A DNA stretch of 64,000 nucleotides from Brevibacillus panacihumi. Its GTDB lineage: Bacteria; Bacillota; Bacilli; Brevibacillales; Brevibacillaceae. The DNA lies in assembly GCF_003710985.1 (NCBI RefSeq), contig NZ_RHHT01000002.1, forward strand, positions 124,001-188,000. Direction: 5' to 3'. The notes beneath the pieces are model-generated. The model saw only the letters and a list, made by a program, of their open reading frames with translations, was not told the origin of the DNA and did no database searches. A program made the position numbers and the translations under genes. Each line of letters begins with the position of its first letter. The first letter of the stretch is position 1. This document shows, one piece after another, positions 9,578 through 17,900 of this stretch.

Positions 9578-9618
9578 TGGTACAATCCTTATAAAACAAG
9601 GAATTGTACCGCTTTTTT
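9578..9618 (+). terminator. Terminator-like hairpin at the left edge of the island
   Basis: GGTACAATCCTT pairs with AAGGAATTGTACC (one bulged base), followed by GCTTTTTT. No gene ends immediately before it, so it may close the 7.2-9.4 kb operon or belong to the island. Confidence 0.75.
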
Positions 9619-9634
9619 ATTTTGTTTTGCTCTT

Positions 9635-9656
9635 TTGATGCTAATTTGATGCTAAT
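9635..9656 (+). repeat. Two tandem copies of TTGATGCTAAT
   Basis: The 11-base unit TTGATGCTAAT occurs twice without a gap (9635-9645, 9646-9656). The same unit occurs once at 12084-12094 just before the intact integrase gene, and a degenerate pair occurs at 14452-14474. They sit beside the integrase remnant, the integrase and the far edge of the island, so they are candidates for integrase arm-binding sites or attachment-site parts. Confidence 0.7.
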
Positions 9657-9710
9657 GGGCATTTGAAGTTATAAGGGGCGATTACATATAGAAGTGGTGG
9701 TTTCAATAAG

Positions 9711-9850
9711 ATGCCTTTCCAAGCCTACCTGCAGGATTGGATGAAAGCAAAGCGCAACCTTGGGGAGCAGACGATAACCGCCACAGACACATGCAGCCAA
9801 GTATCTTACATTGCAATCAGTTGGGCTTGGCAGCTCCTCATTTTCTCGCG
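9711..9850 (+). pseudogene. Remnant of a tyrosine integrase gene
   Basis: The first codons read FQAYLQDWMKAKRNLGEQT, which matches the intact integrase of this window at its residues 69-87 (FRDYLQDWLKTKRNLGEQT). After about 24 codons the frame is lost. In another frame the text continues THMQPSILHCNQLGLAA, resembling THIIPSLGHIPLAKLS of the intact gene. Both the 5' part and the catalytic C-terminal domain are missing, and the DUF6492 gene abuts the end. It is therefore a decayed, related integrase and not a copy made by recent duplication. Confidence 0.8.
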
Positions 9851-10629
9851 CCCTTCTTCCGGATATACCAACGGCGTTTATGATAGGAGATGGACCTGTA
9901 TTTCTGGGCCAGTCTGATGATTTGTTTACGAGTAAGTGAAGCCGGTGTTGAAGAGGAGCTTTTGTTAAGGGAACTTCTTACAACTAGATGACCGGGGTAG
10001 TGGGCTTTCACGAAGTTGCCGTAAGTTTCGAACTCGGAGAAGCCGGCATAGCTCTGTTTGTCAGTCTTCTTGATAATCGCCCAGTACCACTTGGTCTTAT
10101 GCCTGTCCTCAATTTTTCGCTTCAGTCGGGAGAGCTTCGCTTTATCGAACAGCATATAGTGGGCAACGAAAGAGCGCGAGGCGGTCGGCTTGGTCCCCAG
10201 TAATTTCTTATAGGTGCGAAAATACTCCGGGCGGCTCCAGTTACGGCAGTAAAAAACAGTTTTCCCGTTGACGAGGAAGACATGGGGGCGGATGAGGATG
10301 GTGTCGGCGTCAATCACGAGATAATATCTTTGCTTGGTCAAGTTTCCTCCCGCCAGCTTCAACAATTGTTGCAGCAGCCAGCCGGAGCGATTGGTCCGTT
10401 TGGTTTGGTAGCGAATGTCTTTTTTTGTAATCGGCAGGACGCGTCTTTCATTGATGAAGGTGCAGTTTTTACGTCGGCAAAGGGCTTGGATTCGCTTGCT
10501 TGGCGGCGATACAACCATGATCTTACCGATCGGATGCTTCACTTGCTTACGGATACTGTCAATGACATAGGGAAGAGTGCCAAGGTCTTTCTCAATAGCT
10601 GGGATCAGGACATCAATTTTGATAGTCAA
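9838..10629 (-). CDS. DUF6492 family protein (glycosyltransferase-like)
   Basis: The 263 residues start IDVLIPAIEKDLGTLPYVID after a TTG codon and have an IDADTIL segment that looks like a nucleotide-sugar/metal DxD site. The basic C terminus ends RRWYIRKKGARK. Families with this signature are found in spore-formers and are fold-related to GT-A glycosyltransferases; the activity is unknown. The frame is open to 10914, but AAAGGAG sits 8 bases before TTG 10629, so that start is preferred over ATG 10665. A sigma-K-like promoter lies upstream at 10707-10733. The 3' end touches the integrase remnant. Confidence 0.8.
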   Translation of the reverse strand: MTIKIDVLIPAIEKDLGTLPYVIDSIRKQVKHPIGKIMVVSPPSKRIQALCRRKNCTFINERRVLPITKKDIRYQTKRTNRSGWLLQQLLKLAGGNLTKQRYYLVIDADTILIRPHVFLVNGKTVFYCRNWSRPEYFRTYKKLLGTKPTASRSFVAHYMLFDKAKLSRLKRKIEDRHKTKWYWAIIKKTDKQSYAGFSEFETYGNFVKAHYPGHLVVRSSLNKSSSSTPASLTRKQIIRLAQKYRSISYHKRRWYIRKKGARK

Positions 10630-10706
10630 TTTCTCAACTCCTTTTGGCCAAGCGCTTTCAACCATATGTGTCTTGGCAGGTCGGCCAGAGTGTCCGACTT
10701 TCGAGA

Positions 10707-10733
10707 TAGGATATGTTTTTCTTCTTTCGTGTG
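10707..10733 (-). promoter_or_regulatory. Possible sigma-E/sigma-K type promoter for the DUF6492 gene
   Basis: On the minus strand CATATCCTA (10715-10707) fits the mother-cell sigma-factor -10 pattern CATAnnnTA. An ACAC element ends about 14-16 bases upstream, in the place of the AC-type -35. It is about 80 bases before the chosen TTG start. The pattern is short, so this is suggestive only. Confidence 0.4.
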
Positions 10734-10936
10734 AATATGGCAGATATGGAGAACCTGCAAAATATGTGTTTGTCTTAACGTGGAGGAAGCATGAAAAGAT
10801 CACAATGAACGCGACGGCGAAGGGTATACAGTTGGGTTGGAAGAAGTTCAGAAACGCCACTTGAACTGGAAGGCTTGTTCGAGCCGGAAGAAGGGTCTCG
10901 CAAACTGGTGACATTCGTACGATGAATACCTGAGCA

Positions 10937-10966
10937 TAAAAAAATCCCCTTGAGAGGGGATATTTT
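10937..10966 (-). terminator. Terminator of the DUF2935 gene
   Basis: On the minus strand ATCCCCT/AGGGGAT around TGAG-type loop is followed by a run of seven T residues, just after the stop at 10971. Confidence 0.88.
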
Positions 10967-10970
10967 TATG

Positions 10971-11762
10971 CTATTTCGAATGTGATAGGGCAGCATCGAA
11001 GGCATCGAGTATTTCAAGGAAATGGGAGGCTTCTCGAAAGACGTGGTCAGCAAGTAATGGCGGGATAATACTTTTAATCCGACATGCTTCAATTAGATCA
11101 CGTGCAGTTTTCTTAAAATCACGTAGTTGCCGTACTGATACGCGATTTTGATCAACAAATTGATCGAGGAGGGGCTGAGTTTGTGATTGTGGTCGCATGG
11201 AGTCAAGATCGATAGCTTGAAAGAGGAGTTGATCAAAGTCGTGGCTAAAATCTCTCGCTTGCTCAACTAGCTTTCTCTCGGACGGATCCAGCAAGTGATT
11301 AATGAACTTTGCATGGTCAGCCATAATTTTCAGGAAGAACACATTTTCATTAATGACGGCATCTGGCAATGGATCAAGGGTTCCTGTATTCAATTGCTTC
11401 AGTCGATTCATGAAATAAGCGGCTTCCCGACTTACATGATCCACCAACAATGGGAAGTTGCTACCGAGAATTTTACACTGAATGATTAATCCAAGAACTT
11501 TTCGCTTGAATGCCCAAATATGACAAACGGCAGTGTGAACTACATTGTTAAAATCGTAAATCACTCGGGGATCTACATCTGGAGTATAGGCGAATGCCCG
11601 GTTTTCAATATCTTCAAAAATGCTGTAAAAACGGTCCGCTTCCTGGATTAATTGAGTGTCTTCACAGGTAAAACCTAATTTCAGAAAAAGCGAGTGTTCC
11701 TTCATGATACGCGACCAAAAACGAATTTCGTCTAAAGACCTTTGAACAAATTCATCTGCCAT
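10971..11762 (-). CDS. DUF2935 domain protein
   Basis: A 263-residue all-helical cytoplasmic protein with two similar halves. Each half carries an EH/RE-type pattern: KEHSLFLK and DHVSREAAYF in the first, ADHAKFI and DHVFREASHFLE in the second. The conserved His and Glu suggest a ferritin-like metal site, which is the usual inference for DUF2935; no reaction is known. The start ATG has TTTGGAGGT upstream. A second member lies at 24.6-25.4 kb. This copy is inside the integrase island and is AT-richer than its neighbours, in line with transfer. Confidence 0.88.
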   Translation of the reverse strand: MADEFVQRSLDEIRFWSRIMKEHSLFLKLGFTCEDTQLIQEADRFYSIFEDIENRAFAYTPDVDPRVIYDFNNVVHTAVCHIWAFKRKVLGLIIQCKILGSNFPLLVDHVSREAAYFMNRLKQLNTGTLDPLPDAVINENVFFLKIMADHAKFINHLLDPSERKLVEQARDFSHDFDQLLFQAIDLDSMRPQSQTQPLLDQFVDQNRVSVRQLRDFKKTARDLIEACRIKSIIPPLLADHVFREASHFLEILDAFDAALSHSK

Positions 11763-12083
11763 ACGGTACCTCCAAATGAGTATTTTGGGGGGAAGAGTCT
11801 TATCAGCAGGCAGACCTATGTTTTAAGACTCCAGAGTAAATGCGATCTCCTGTTATTAGAACTTGATTTATACCTATGCGTTTGCCCATACAATGGAATG
11901 GGCGGTTGCCCAAAAAAGACGAACGAAACAAGCCCAATTTTTTAAAGTAGTCCGTAATATACATAACAATACGTTTGCGCCAAGGCGGGACGGGCTTGAA
12001 AGCAATAACGATACATCAGCCATTGGCGACTCTGATCGCTCTCGGTGAGAAGCGATTCGAATGAATGGTTGAGCAACATGGTT
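11763..12083. other. Intergenic region before the integrase
   Basis: No gene is recognised. It must hold the divergent promoters of the DUF2935 gene and the integrase. A small palindromic patch (GCCCAT...ATGGGC, 11883-11902) and a TGGGC/GCCCA pair nearby could form RNA structure. Confidence 0.5.
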
Positions 12084-12094
12084 TTGATGCTAAT
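12084..12094 (+). repeat. Single TTGATGCTAAT element upstream of the integrase gene
   Basis: This is an exact copy of the 11-base unit found in tandem at 9635-9656. It lies 39 bases upstream of the integrase start, a usual place for integrase arm sites. Confidence 0.65.
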
Positions 12095-12132
12095 TCGATC
12101 ACTATCGTCATTGGATGTATAGGAGGGGGTGA

Positions 12133-13305
12133 ATGCAGATGCCGGTCTATAGGAATGAAAAGGCGAAGGGGGAGAAGAAATGGTGGTATCAGTTTTACAC
12201 GGGCGAGATCAGGAACGGTGTGAGACAGAGGATTACCAAACGAGGCTTCAAGACGAAGAGGGAAGCGGAAAGGGCGATGGTAGAGGCTCAGGCCGCTCGC
12301 CAGAAAGGTCAATACGTAGAGCCGAGCAGGATCCTTTTCCGGGACTATCTCCAGGACTGGCTCAAAACAAAGCGTAATCTGGGAGAGCAGACCCTGGAAT
12401 TGTACCACTCCTATCTGAGGACGCACATCATTCCCTCATTAGGCCATATTCCGCTTGCCAAGCTCTCGGCTCATGATATCGAAATGTTTCTGAATTCCTT
12501 GCACGAAAAGGGGCTGGCAGCCGGAACAGTGAAGCGAATCTTTTCCGTTGTCAACGCAGCATTACACGCAGCTGAGACTAAGGAGCTGATTGCAAAGAAT
12601 GCAGCAAATAAAGTGGAGAAGCCCCAGGTATCCAGGCGAAGGAAGCTTGTGGTCTGGGACCCTGCGTTTGTAAATGTGTTTCTTGAGCAGACCAAGCAGA
12701 CCAGCCGGCACTGGATTGCCGTTTACCTGGCTGTCATGACGGGCATGCGGCAAGGGGAGATCCTGGGGCTCCGGTGGTCGGATATTGATTTTGAAAAGCG
12801 TAATCTCACCATTCAGCAGACGGTGAATCGTCATGGAGAGATCAAGCAGGGTGCCAAAACGAAACAGAGTATGCGGTCGGTCGCTTTGTCACCTGAAACG
12901 ATAGAGGTTTTGCAGGAGCATCGAAGGCTGATCATGATGGAACGGACAGCGCTCGGTTCTGCCTACGAAAACCATGACCTGGTCGTGTGCACGAAGTTCG
13001 GCGGGCCGGTTACACAGAGAACGATACAAAAGGTATGGACCAGTTTCCTGAAAAAGACCGGAGCACCGAAGATCACCTTTCATGATCTTCGCCATACACA
13101 TGCCAGCCTGCTGATCAAGCAAGGGGTGCATATCAAGGTAATCTCCGAGCGGCTCGGTCATTCATCCGTTTCGATTACCATGGACACATACGGACACTTG
13201 ATGCCGAATATGCAGGAGGATGCAGCTGCCGGCCTTGATAGACTGATTCAGAAAAAGAGAGAGGTACAATGCGATGATACAAAGAATCCCGACCACCGAG
13301 TATAA
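12133..13305 (+). CDS. int: Tyrosine-type site-specific integrase
   Basis: The 390-residue recombinase probably integrates and excises the island. The N-terminal residues 1-60 form an arm-binding AP2-like domain (VYRNEKAKGEKKWWYQF), residues 65-165 the SAM-like core-binding domain and 170-375 the catalytic domain. The catalytic residues are present: Arg206 (TGMRQGE), Lys242/244, His317 and Arg320 (HDLRHTH), His343 (LGHSS) and Tyr353 (DTYGH). GGAGGGGG precedes both ATG 12133 and ATG 12139; either could be used. The gene looks intact and ends at a terminator. Confidence 0.95.
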   Translation: MQMPVYRNEKAKGEKKWWYQFYTGEIRNGVRQRITKRGFKTKREAERAMVEAQAARQKGQYVEPSRILFRDYLQDWLKTKRNLGEQTLELYHSYLRTHIIPSLGHIPLAKLSAHDIEMFLNSLHEKGLAAGTVKRIFSVVNAALHAAETKELIAKNAANKVEKPQVSRRRKLVVWDPAFVNVFLEQTKQTSRHWIAVYLAVMTGMRQGEILGLRWSDIDFEKRNLTIQQTVNRHGEIKQGAKTKQSMRSVALSPETIEVLQEHRRLIMMERTALGSAYENHDLVVCTKFGGPVTQRTIQKVWTSFLKKTGAPKITFHDLRHTHASLLIKQGVHIKVISERLGHSSVSITMDTYGHLMPNMQEDAAAGLDRLIQKKREVQCDDTKNPDHRV

Positions 13306-13317
13306 GGTCCAAGCAAT

Positions 13318-13340
13318 CGAGCCGCCTGCGGGCGGTTTTT
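13318..13340 (+). terminator. Terminator after the integrase gene
   Basis: CCGCC (13322-13326) pairs with GGCGG (13331-13335), followed by five T residues. Confidence 0.85.
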
Positions 13341-13402
13341 ATTTATGGCTACACTGTCCACAAGGAGGCGTAGACGATACGGCGTCAAGGCAAGCTTGCT
13401 TC

Positions 13403-13630
13403 TTACTTGTCGCCCTGTGTTTCGGCCATGACCAGGTAGCCAATTCCAGTCACGAGAAAAATGCAAGCAAGGACCGGGAGCATCCAACCGAACGTATCTC
13501 TTATAAACCATTCAAATATCACGTCATCGTATCCTTTTCCCGAGTTCAAGATCGCAGCCCCCAAGTAATAGGCTGCAAATAATAGCGTTGCACAGAAACA
13601 AAATCCGAATCCAGTCAAACGACGAGACAA
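13403..13630 (-). CDS. Small membrane protein
   Basis: I do not recognise it. About 75 residues with two hydrophobic segments (GFCFCATLLFAAYYLGAAIL and WMLPVLACIFLVTGIGYLVM) joined by a charged loop. GAAAGGA lies 9 bases before TTG 13630; the frame is open to a GTG at 13639, which is too close to that site. It follows the next upstream membrane gene by about 20 bases on the same strand, so the two are probably cotranscribed. It lies inside the integrase island. Confidence 0.6.
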   Translation of the reverse strand: MSRRLTGFGFCFCATLLFAAYYLGAAILNSGKGYDDVIFEWFIRDTFGWMLPVLACIFLVTGIGYLVMAETQGDK

Positions 13631-13649
13631 AGAAAGCACATCCTTTCGG

Positions 13650-14003
13650 TTATTTCATGTAGTTCTTGACGTCAAAGAATTTCTTGAGGCGAAAAACAAA
13701 ATACAGCATCAGAATGACAGGAGATACAAAGCTATGGGTCAGACTCGTCATTTCCCAGACTCTGAATGGTTGAAAATACCCAATCTCTTCAAGGCCAAAG
13801 ACAAAGAAGAAACCTTCAGAGCTTATGTAGGAAAGAAAATGGCCAACGAGTAAAAAGAGAAAGGATTTGTGTAAAAAGACAAGGATTGCGAACAGCGAGA
13901 GTAACATAAGGTCCCCATACGGATAACCGCTAGATTCCCACAGTAGTTTCAGGTAAACAAATGGGACCAAATAAATCGGCAATAACAACAAATCTCGCTT
14001 CAA
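13650..14003 (-). CDS. Small polytopic membrane protein
   Basis: About 117 residues with four hydrophobic segments, Phe-rich, with a basic C terminus (FRLKKFFDVKNYMK). No family is recognised. I chose TTG 14003 because AAAAAGGGG precedes it by 8 bases; ATG 14027 in the same frame has no good site. It pairs with the downstream small membrane gene in the island. The composition is AT-rich compared with core genes nearby. Confidence 0.6.
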   Translation of the reverse strand: MKRDLLLLPIYLVPFVYLKLLWESSGYPYGDLMLLSLFAILVFLHKSFLFLLVGHFLSYISSEGFFFVFGLEEIGYFQPFRVWEMTSLTHSFVSPVILMLYFVFRLKKFFDVKNYMK

Positions 14004-14222
14004 TGAAAATACCCCTTTTTCGGTCATAGCCTAAATATACCAAATCTAGGCAATCTGCAACAAATTAAGAAAGGACGGTCGATATTTTTTGACCGACCGT
14101 CAAAGCTCCGGACTATTTTCTTGTCCTGCATATGAAGCACGAGAGAGCCTAAGAGAGAATTAGGGGGAATGAGACAGACCGAATTGCATGTAAACATACA
14201 GTATGGAGGGGGATGATGCAGG

Positions 14223-14426
14223 ATGGGAGCTTTCAGCAAGGACGATCTTCCTGAAGTACTGGAGGTGCAGCATATCCAGAAGTACTTGAACATTGGCCGC
14301 GTTCAGGCATATGAGCTGGTGAATTCGGGGCAGTTTCATGTGGTCAGGGTGGGAAGAGTCATTAAAATATCAAAGAAGGTTTTTTTCAATTGGCTTGAGG
14401 GCAATGCCGATCCAAAGCAGGAGTAG
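14223..14426 (+). CDS. Excisionase-like helix-turn-helix protein
   Basis: The 67 residues match the HTH_17/excisionase-family pattern: a helix-turn-helix at about residues 12-45 (VLEVQHIQKYLNIGRVQAYELVNSG, shown here in part as YLNIGRVQAYEL), then FHVVRVGRVIKISKKVFFNWLEG. Such proteins bind DNA to assist excision or act as small repressors. GGAGGGGG is 10 bases upstream. It marks the right side of the island, and its stop codon lies in the loop of its terminator. Confidence 0.85.
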   Translation: MGAFSKDDLPEVLEVQHIQKYLNIGRVQAYELVNSGQFHVVRVGRVIKISKKVFFNWLEGNADPKQE

Positions 14427-14447
14427 GGCGATCCTGCTTGTTTTTTT
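14415..14447 (+). terminator. Terminator of the excisionase-like gene
   Basis: AAGCAGGA (14415-14422) pairs perfectly with TCCTGCTT (14432-14439); G and seven T residues follow. The TAG stop is in the loop. Confidence 0.9.
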
Positions 14448-14451
14448 ATGA

Positions 14452-14474
14452 TTGATGGTAATTTTGATGCGAAA
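14452..14474 (+). repeat. Degenerate tandem pair TTGATGGTAAT / TTGATGCGAAA
   Basis: Two units related to TTGATGCTAAT sit one base apart, directly after the excisionase-like gene and before gerE. They mirror the tandem pair at 9635-9656, so the two pairs could mark the two ends of the island. Confidence 0.5.
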
Positions 14475-14614
14475 CTCACGATCATCCACGAGAACATCCC
14501 ATCATCCGTGATGACGATGGGAAGGAAAGCATGACCAAAAAGGCCTGAGAGGAGAGACTGTTCAGACACGATCCAGCATTGCTAATAACGACAGATGATG
14601 GATTGTTTTCACTA

Positions 14615-14836
14615 TTGAAGGGTAGCGACCAAACCAAGCCGTTGTTAACGAATCGAGAAAGAGAAGTGTTTGAACTCTTGGTCCAGGATAAGACAACCAA
14701 AGAGATTGCCGGACAACTCTTCATCAGTGAAAAGACTGTACGCAATCACATTAGCAATGTCATGCAAAAATTAGGGGTCAAAGGTCGATCTCAAGCAGTA
14801 GTCGAACTGGTTCGACTTGGTGAATTAGAGATTTGA
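14615..14836 (+). CDS. gerE: GerE, LuxR-type spore coat gene regulator
   Basis: From KPLL onward the protein is almost the same as Bacillus GerE: REREVFELLVQDKTTKEIA, then ISEKTVRNHISN and KLGVKGRSQAVVEL. It is a lone LuxR/FixJ DNA-binding domain of about 73 residues without a receiver, the known GerE architecture. GerE works late in the mother cell with sigma-K to switch coat genes. TTG 14615 gives the usual length; the frame is open to a TTG at 14579. No strong ribosome binding site is visible for either, so the exact start is uncertain. A terminator follows. Confidence 0.93.
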   Translation: MKGSDQTKPLLTNREREVFELLVQDKTTKEIAGQLFISEKTVRNHISNVMQKLGVKGRSQAVVELVRLGELEI

Positions 14837-14849
14837 GCCCAGTCCACCC

Positions 14850-14890
14850 AGCCTCCCTTTTCTTCCCTTGGTCGGAAGGGAGGGTTTTTT
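14850..14890 (+). terminator. Terminator of gerE
   Basis: CCTCCCTT (14852-14859) pairs with AAGGGAGG (14876-14883), followed by six T residues; an inner stem can also form. Confidence 0.9.
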
Positions 14891-14963
14891 GTTTTATGTG
14901 ACGAATTGGTGTTGACTACAACTCATGAAGATGAATTCGAAAAAAAGATGAGGAGTGTCTTTC

Positions 14964-15689
14964 ATGAAACTCGATGGGAAAGTTGTCATCATAACGGGAG
15001 GAGCAGGAGGTTTAGGAAAAGAAGCGAGTTTGTTATTTGCAAGCGAAGGGGCGCAGGTTGTCGTCGTTGATTATCATCAGCAGTCGGCGGAAGAGGTAGC
15101 AAAAGAGGTGAATGGTCTTGGACTGGCTGTAGACGTATCCCAACGAGATCAAGTGGATGGGATGGTCAGTGAAGTGATCAACCGATATGGAAAAATTGAT
15201 GTCTTGATCAATAATGCAGGAATCACGATGGACTCGACACTTGTGAAGATGACACAGGAGCAATGGGATCGTGTGATTTCCATTAACCAAACCGGTGTCT
15301 TTCATTGTACACAAGCGGTGGTGCCTCATATGATTAAGGAAGGCTATGGTCGAATCATCAATACAAGCAGCATCGTAGGAAGAATGGGGAACTTTGGACA
15401 AACCAATTACGCTGCATCGAAAGCAGCGGTGATCGCCATGACGCAAACGTGGGCAAAGGAGCTTGGCAGGAAGGGCATAAATGTGAATGCTGTTGCTCCA
15501 GGCTTTATCATGACCCCTATGACAGAGAAAATGCCGGAAAATGTACTTCAAGGGATGAAGGAGAAAGTGGCTCTCCAACGCCTGGGAACACCAAGGGATA
15601 TTGCGAATACATATGTATTTCTGGCAAGCGATGATTCCAGCTATATCAATGGTGCTGTCATTCCTGTCGATGGTGGTCTTTCGATATAA
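14964..15689 (+). CDS. FabG-like short-chain dehydrogenase/reductase
   Basis: A 241-residue classical SDR close to 3-oxoacyl-ACP reductase or acetoacetyl-CoA reductase, using NADPH. It has the TGGAGGLG cofactor motif at residues 11-18, NNAG, catalytic Ser136, Tyr149 and Lys153 (YAASK), and a PVDGG end. GATGAGGAG lies 8-9 bases before ATG 14964, so I chose this over the in-frame GTG at 14955. It is alone on its transcript, outside a fatty-acid cluster, so the substrate could be a short 3-ketoacyl-CoA. Confidence 0.88.
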   Translation: MKLDGKVVIITGGAGGLGKEASLLFASEGAQVVVVDYHQQSAEEVAKEVNGLGLAVDVSQRDQVDGMVSEVINRYGKIDVLINNAGITMDSTLVKMTQEQWDRVISINQTGVFHCTQAVVPHMIKEGYGRIINTSSIVGRMGNFGQTNYAASKAAVIAMTQTWAKELGRKGINVNAVAPGFIMTPMTEKMPENVLQGMKEKVALQRLGTPRDIANTYVFLASDDSSYINGAVIPVDGGLSI

Positions 15690-15724
15690 GAGATTTCCGC
15701 AACAAATTGGTAAAATGTCGTATT

Positions 15725-15768
15725 CAAAAAGGAAGGAACTCTGCATGGGACAGGGTTCCTTCCTTTTC
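15725..15768. terminator. Bidirectional terminator between convergent SDR genes
   Basis: A perfect 13-bp stem (AAAAGGAAGGAAC at 15727-15739 with GTTCCTTCCTTTT at 15755-15767) gives T-runs on both strands and lies between convergent genes. Confidence 0.92.
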
Positions 15769-15834
15769 ATGTGTTTTGGATTTGACCAAACAATTGCCGT
15801 GGTCGTGGGCATTAGGAGAAGGAGCAGATTCAAT

Positions 15835-16626
15835 TTAAAAAATGGTCGGCACCATGCCTCCGTCCATACGGATTGGTGAGCCTTTAAATGCGGTCGCATA
15901 AGGGCTGGATATGAATGCAACAAGCCTGCCTATTTCAGAAGGCCTGATAAATCGCTGTAATTCGGACTGGGGCAGGTTTGCAGCCATGAATTGACTCTCT
16001 TTTTCCGAAAAGGACATATCATCTGGAAACAAACCATTAATGATTTGATATACGTTTTCGGAAAGCGTAGGCCCTGGCATGATGGTATTGGATGTGACTT
16101 CTGTTCCTATCGTTAGTTTCGACAGGCTTTTTGACAGTGATAATAGCATGGATTTCGTCATGCAATACTGAGGCATTTGCCCTGAAGGCATAACCGCTTC
16201 CTCACTTGCGATAAAGATAATTCGTCCAAAATGGTTCTTCAACATCTTAGGTAAGTAAAATTTGGATAATGCGTTTGCGGCAAGGACATTGGTTCGGAAG
16301 TATGTTTCCCATACTTCATCGTCAACGTCTTCATAGGACATGATTTCATAAATACCCATATTGTTGACGAGAATATCCACATCGGGATATCTCTCAAATA
16401 AAGCTTCTCTTTGCTGCTTGTCCACAAGATCGGCTGCAGCATTCTGAGGAGAAGTAGACGGGAATTCCGATTTCAATTCATTTACGATTCGTTCTACCTC
16501 TTCAGTATTCCGTCCATTGACAAGGACGTTGACGCCTTCTCGCGCAAGCTCAATGGCAATTGCTTTCCCTATGCCTTTCGTCGATCCAGTTACGAAAGCC
16601 GTTTTATTCCTTAATCCCATATCCAT
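15835..16626 (-). CDS. SDR family oxidoreductase
   Basis: A 263-residue short-chain dehydrogenase with TGSTKGIG cofactor loop, NNMG in place of NNAG, and the catalytic Ser (IIFIAS), Tyr and Lys (YCMTK) spaced as expected. AAAGGAG precedes ATG 16626 by 9-10 bases; ATG 16650 further upstream has no good site. The substrate is not evident. The AraC-type regulator gene lies upstream on the same strand, 173 bases away, and may control it. Confidence 0.88.
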   Translation of the reverse strand: MDMGLRNKTAFVTGSTKGIGKAIAIELAREGVNVLVNGRNTEEVERIVNELKSEFPSTSPQNAAADLVDKQQREALFERYPDVDILVNNMGIYEIMSYEDVDDEVWETYFRTNVLAANALSKFYLPKMLKNHFGRIIFIASEEAVMPSGQMPQYCMTKSMLLSLSKSLSKLTIGTEVTSNTIMPGPTLSENVYQIINGLFPDDMSFSEKESQFMAANLPQSELQRFIRPSEIGRLVAFISSPYATAFKGSPIRMDGGMVPTIF

Positions 16627-16799
16627 AACACTTGTCTCCTTTGTTGTCATTCATCGCAAGCTGACTAGCGTTGATCTTGGAGCATCCTTGCGCTCCGGAT
16701 AGAGATAATCGTACTTTGTCTGGATCGTTCGGTAACTAGTGTACAGCGCCAAAATTCTTGCTTAACCCGCCAAATCGTAAAACGCGAAAATTGCTAGCC

Positions 16800-17837
16800 C
16801 TACTGAAAGTGGGGCAGATTAGGGAAGCTATCACGCGAGATTGACCCTAAATGGTTGGAACGCCAATTGGAAGGTGTATCGCCTTCCCACATGCGAAAGG
16901 CGCGGTAAAACGAGTTTTGATCTTCATATCCAAGCAAGAAAGCCACTTCTTTGATATCGAGCGCGGGGTCGGCCAAGTATTCTCTCGCTTTTTCATGTCG
17001 AGCCTGTGTTAACAGTTTTTTGAACGTGGTGCATTCATCAGTCAGTCGACGCTGCAAGGTACGATCGCTCATGCCAAGCTCTCTCGCCACAGCTCGAATA
17101 TCAAGGCTGCCTCCGGTTAGACTTCGCTTCAATATCCACGTGACCATCTCAGCGATTGACCGGCTGCCCTGTTCATCCACTGATCGGTCCAATACGGGAG
17201 TCAAGATCTCCAGCAATTCTTGGTTATACGAAAGAAACGGGCGGTCCAGATCGCTTCGATGCAGGGTTAATCGGTTAGCGTTGGCACCAATCCGTATCGG
17301 ACACCCGAAGTAAGTTTCAAGGGCAGCTACGTCCCCCATCGATTGGGAATATTCCACGGACAGTGCCGTTAAAGGCTTTCCCGTGCCGCGTCGTCCAAGC
17401 TCTAGAAGAAAGGCTAGTGTGGTCCCAACCAGAATGGGTGGTACGGGCTGCTCGCTGCCCATCCACTCCAATTCGATCGTACAGCGCTCGCCCTTCTCTG
17501 TAATGCGCAAGCTTTCCGGAGGGCACAGTCGTTTGTACCTGGCCAATCGATGAAGAGCGTCGCGATAATCACGGGCATGGTAGGTCGCTAATACGGTCGG
17601 TGGGTATTGTGTCGTCTCAAAGGCGGTTGCAAGCTTGATGATTCCGATGGCAGTGTCACCAACGAGATCAGAGTATGCTTGCCAGATTTTAAAATATTGG
17701 GCGGTGGTCACTACAGCTGATTCTGCAAGAATGGTGAGCGGTAGGCGCGCTTTGCGAGCTACGTCGGATGGTGCAATCCCTAATCGTTGTAATCCCGCCC
17801 AAAATCCCGCCGGGAATTTTATGCGGTCTGCTTTCAT
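16800..17837 (-). CDS. AraC family transcriptional regulator
   Basis: The 345 residues have an N-terminal Arabinose_bd-like ligand/oligomerisation region (about 15-200) and a C-terminal AraC double helix-turn-helix (about 235-335, LDIRAVARELGMSDRTLQRR and IKEVAFLLGYEDQNSFYRAF). This architecture is typical of OruR/ArgR-type AraC regulators more common in Proteobacteria. AAAGGAGAG precedes the ATG. The SDR gene downstream on the same strand is the likeliest target; the effector is unknown. Confidence 0.9.
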   Translation of the reverse strand: MKADRIKFPAGFWAGLQRLGIAPSDVARKARLPLTILAESAVVTTAQYFKIWQAYSDLVGDTAIGIIKLATAFETTQYPPTVLATYHARDYRDALHRLARYKRLCPPESLRITEKGERCTIELEWMGSEQPVPPILVGTTLAFLLELGRRGTGKPLTALSVEYSQSMGDVAALETYFGCPIRIGANANRLTLHRSDLDRPFLSYNQELLEILTPVLDRSVDEQGSRSIAEMVTWILKRSLTGGSLDIRAVARELGMSDRTLQRRLTDECTTFKKLLTQARHEKAREYLADPALDIKEVAFLLGYEDQNSFYRAFRMWEGDTPSNWRSNHLGSISRDSFPNLPHFQ

Positions 17838-17900
17838 ACGTATGACTCTCCTTTCGCCGCTTACCTATCGTTCCTACGCTCCTTTTTCGTTGCAATCCGT

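Noticed and set aside
10282-10734. 150-codon plus-strand frame opposite DUF6492
   Set aside because: The minus-strand frame has a family match and a good TTG start with AAAGGAG; this one has neither.
14579-14614. Longer GerE starting at TTG 14579
   Set aside because: The extra 12 residues are absent from known GerE, and no ribosome binding site lies at a suitable distance.
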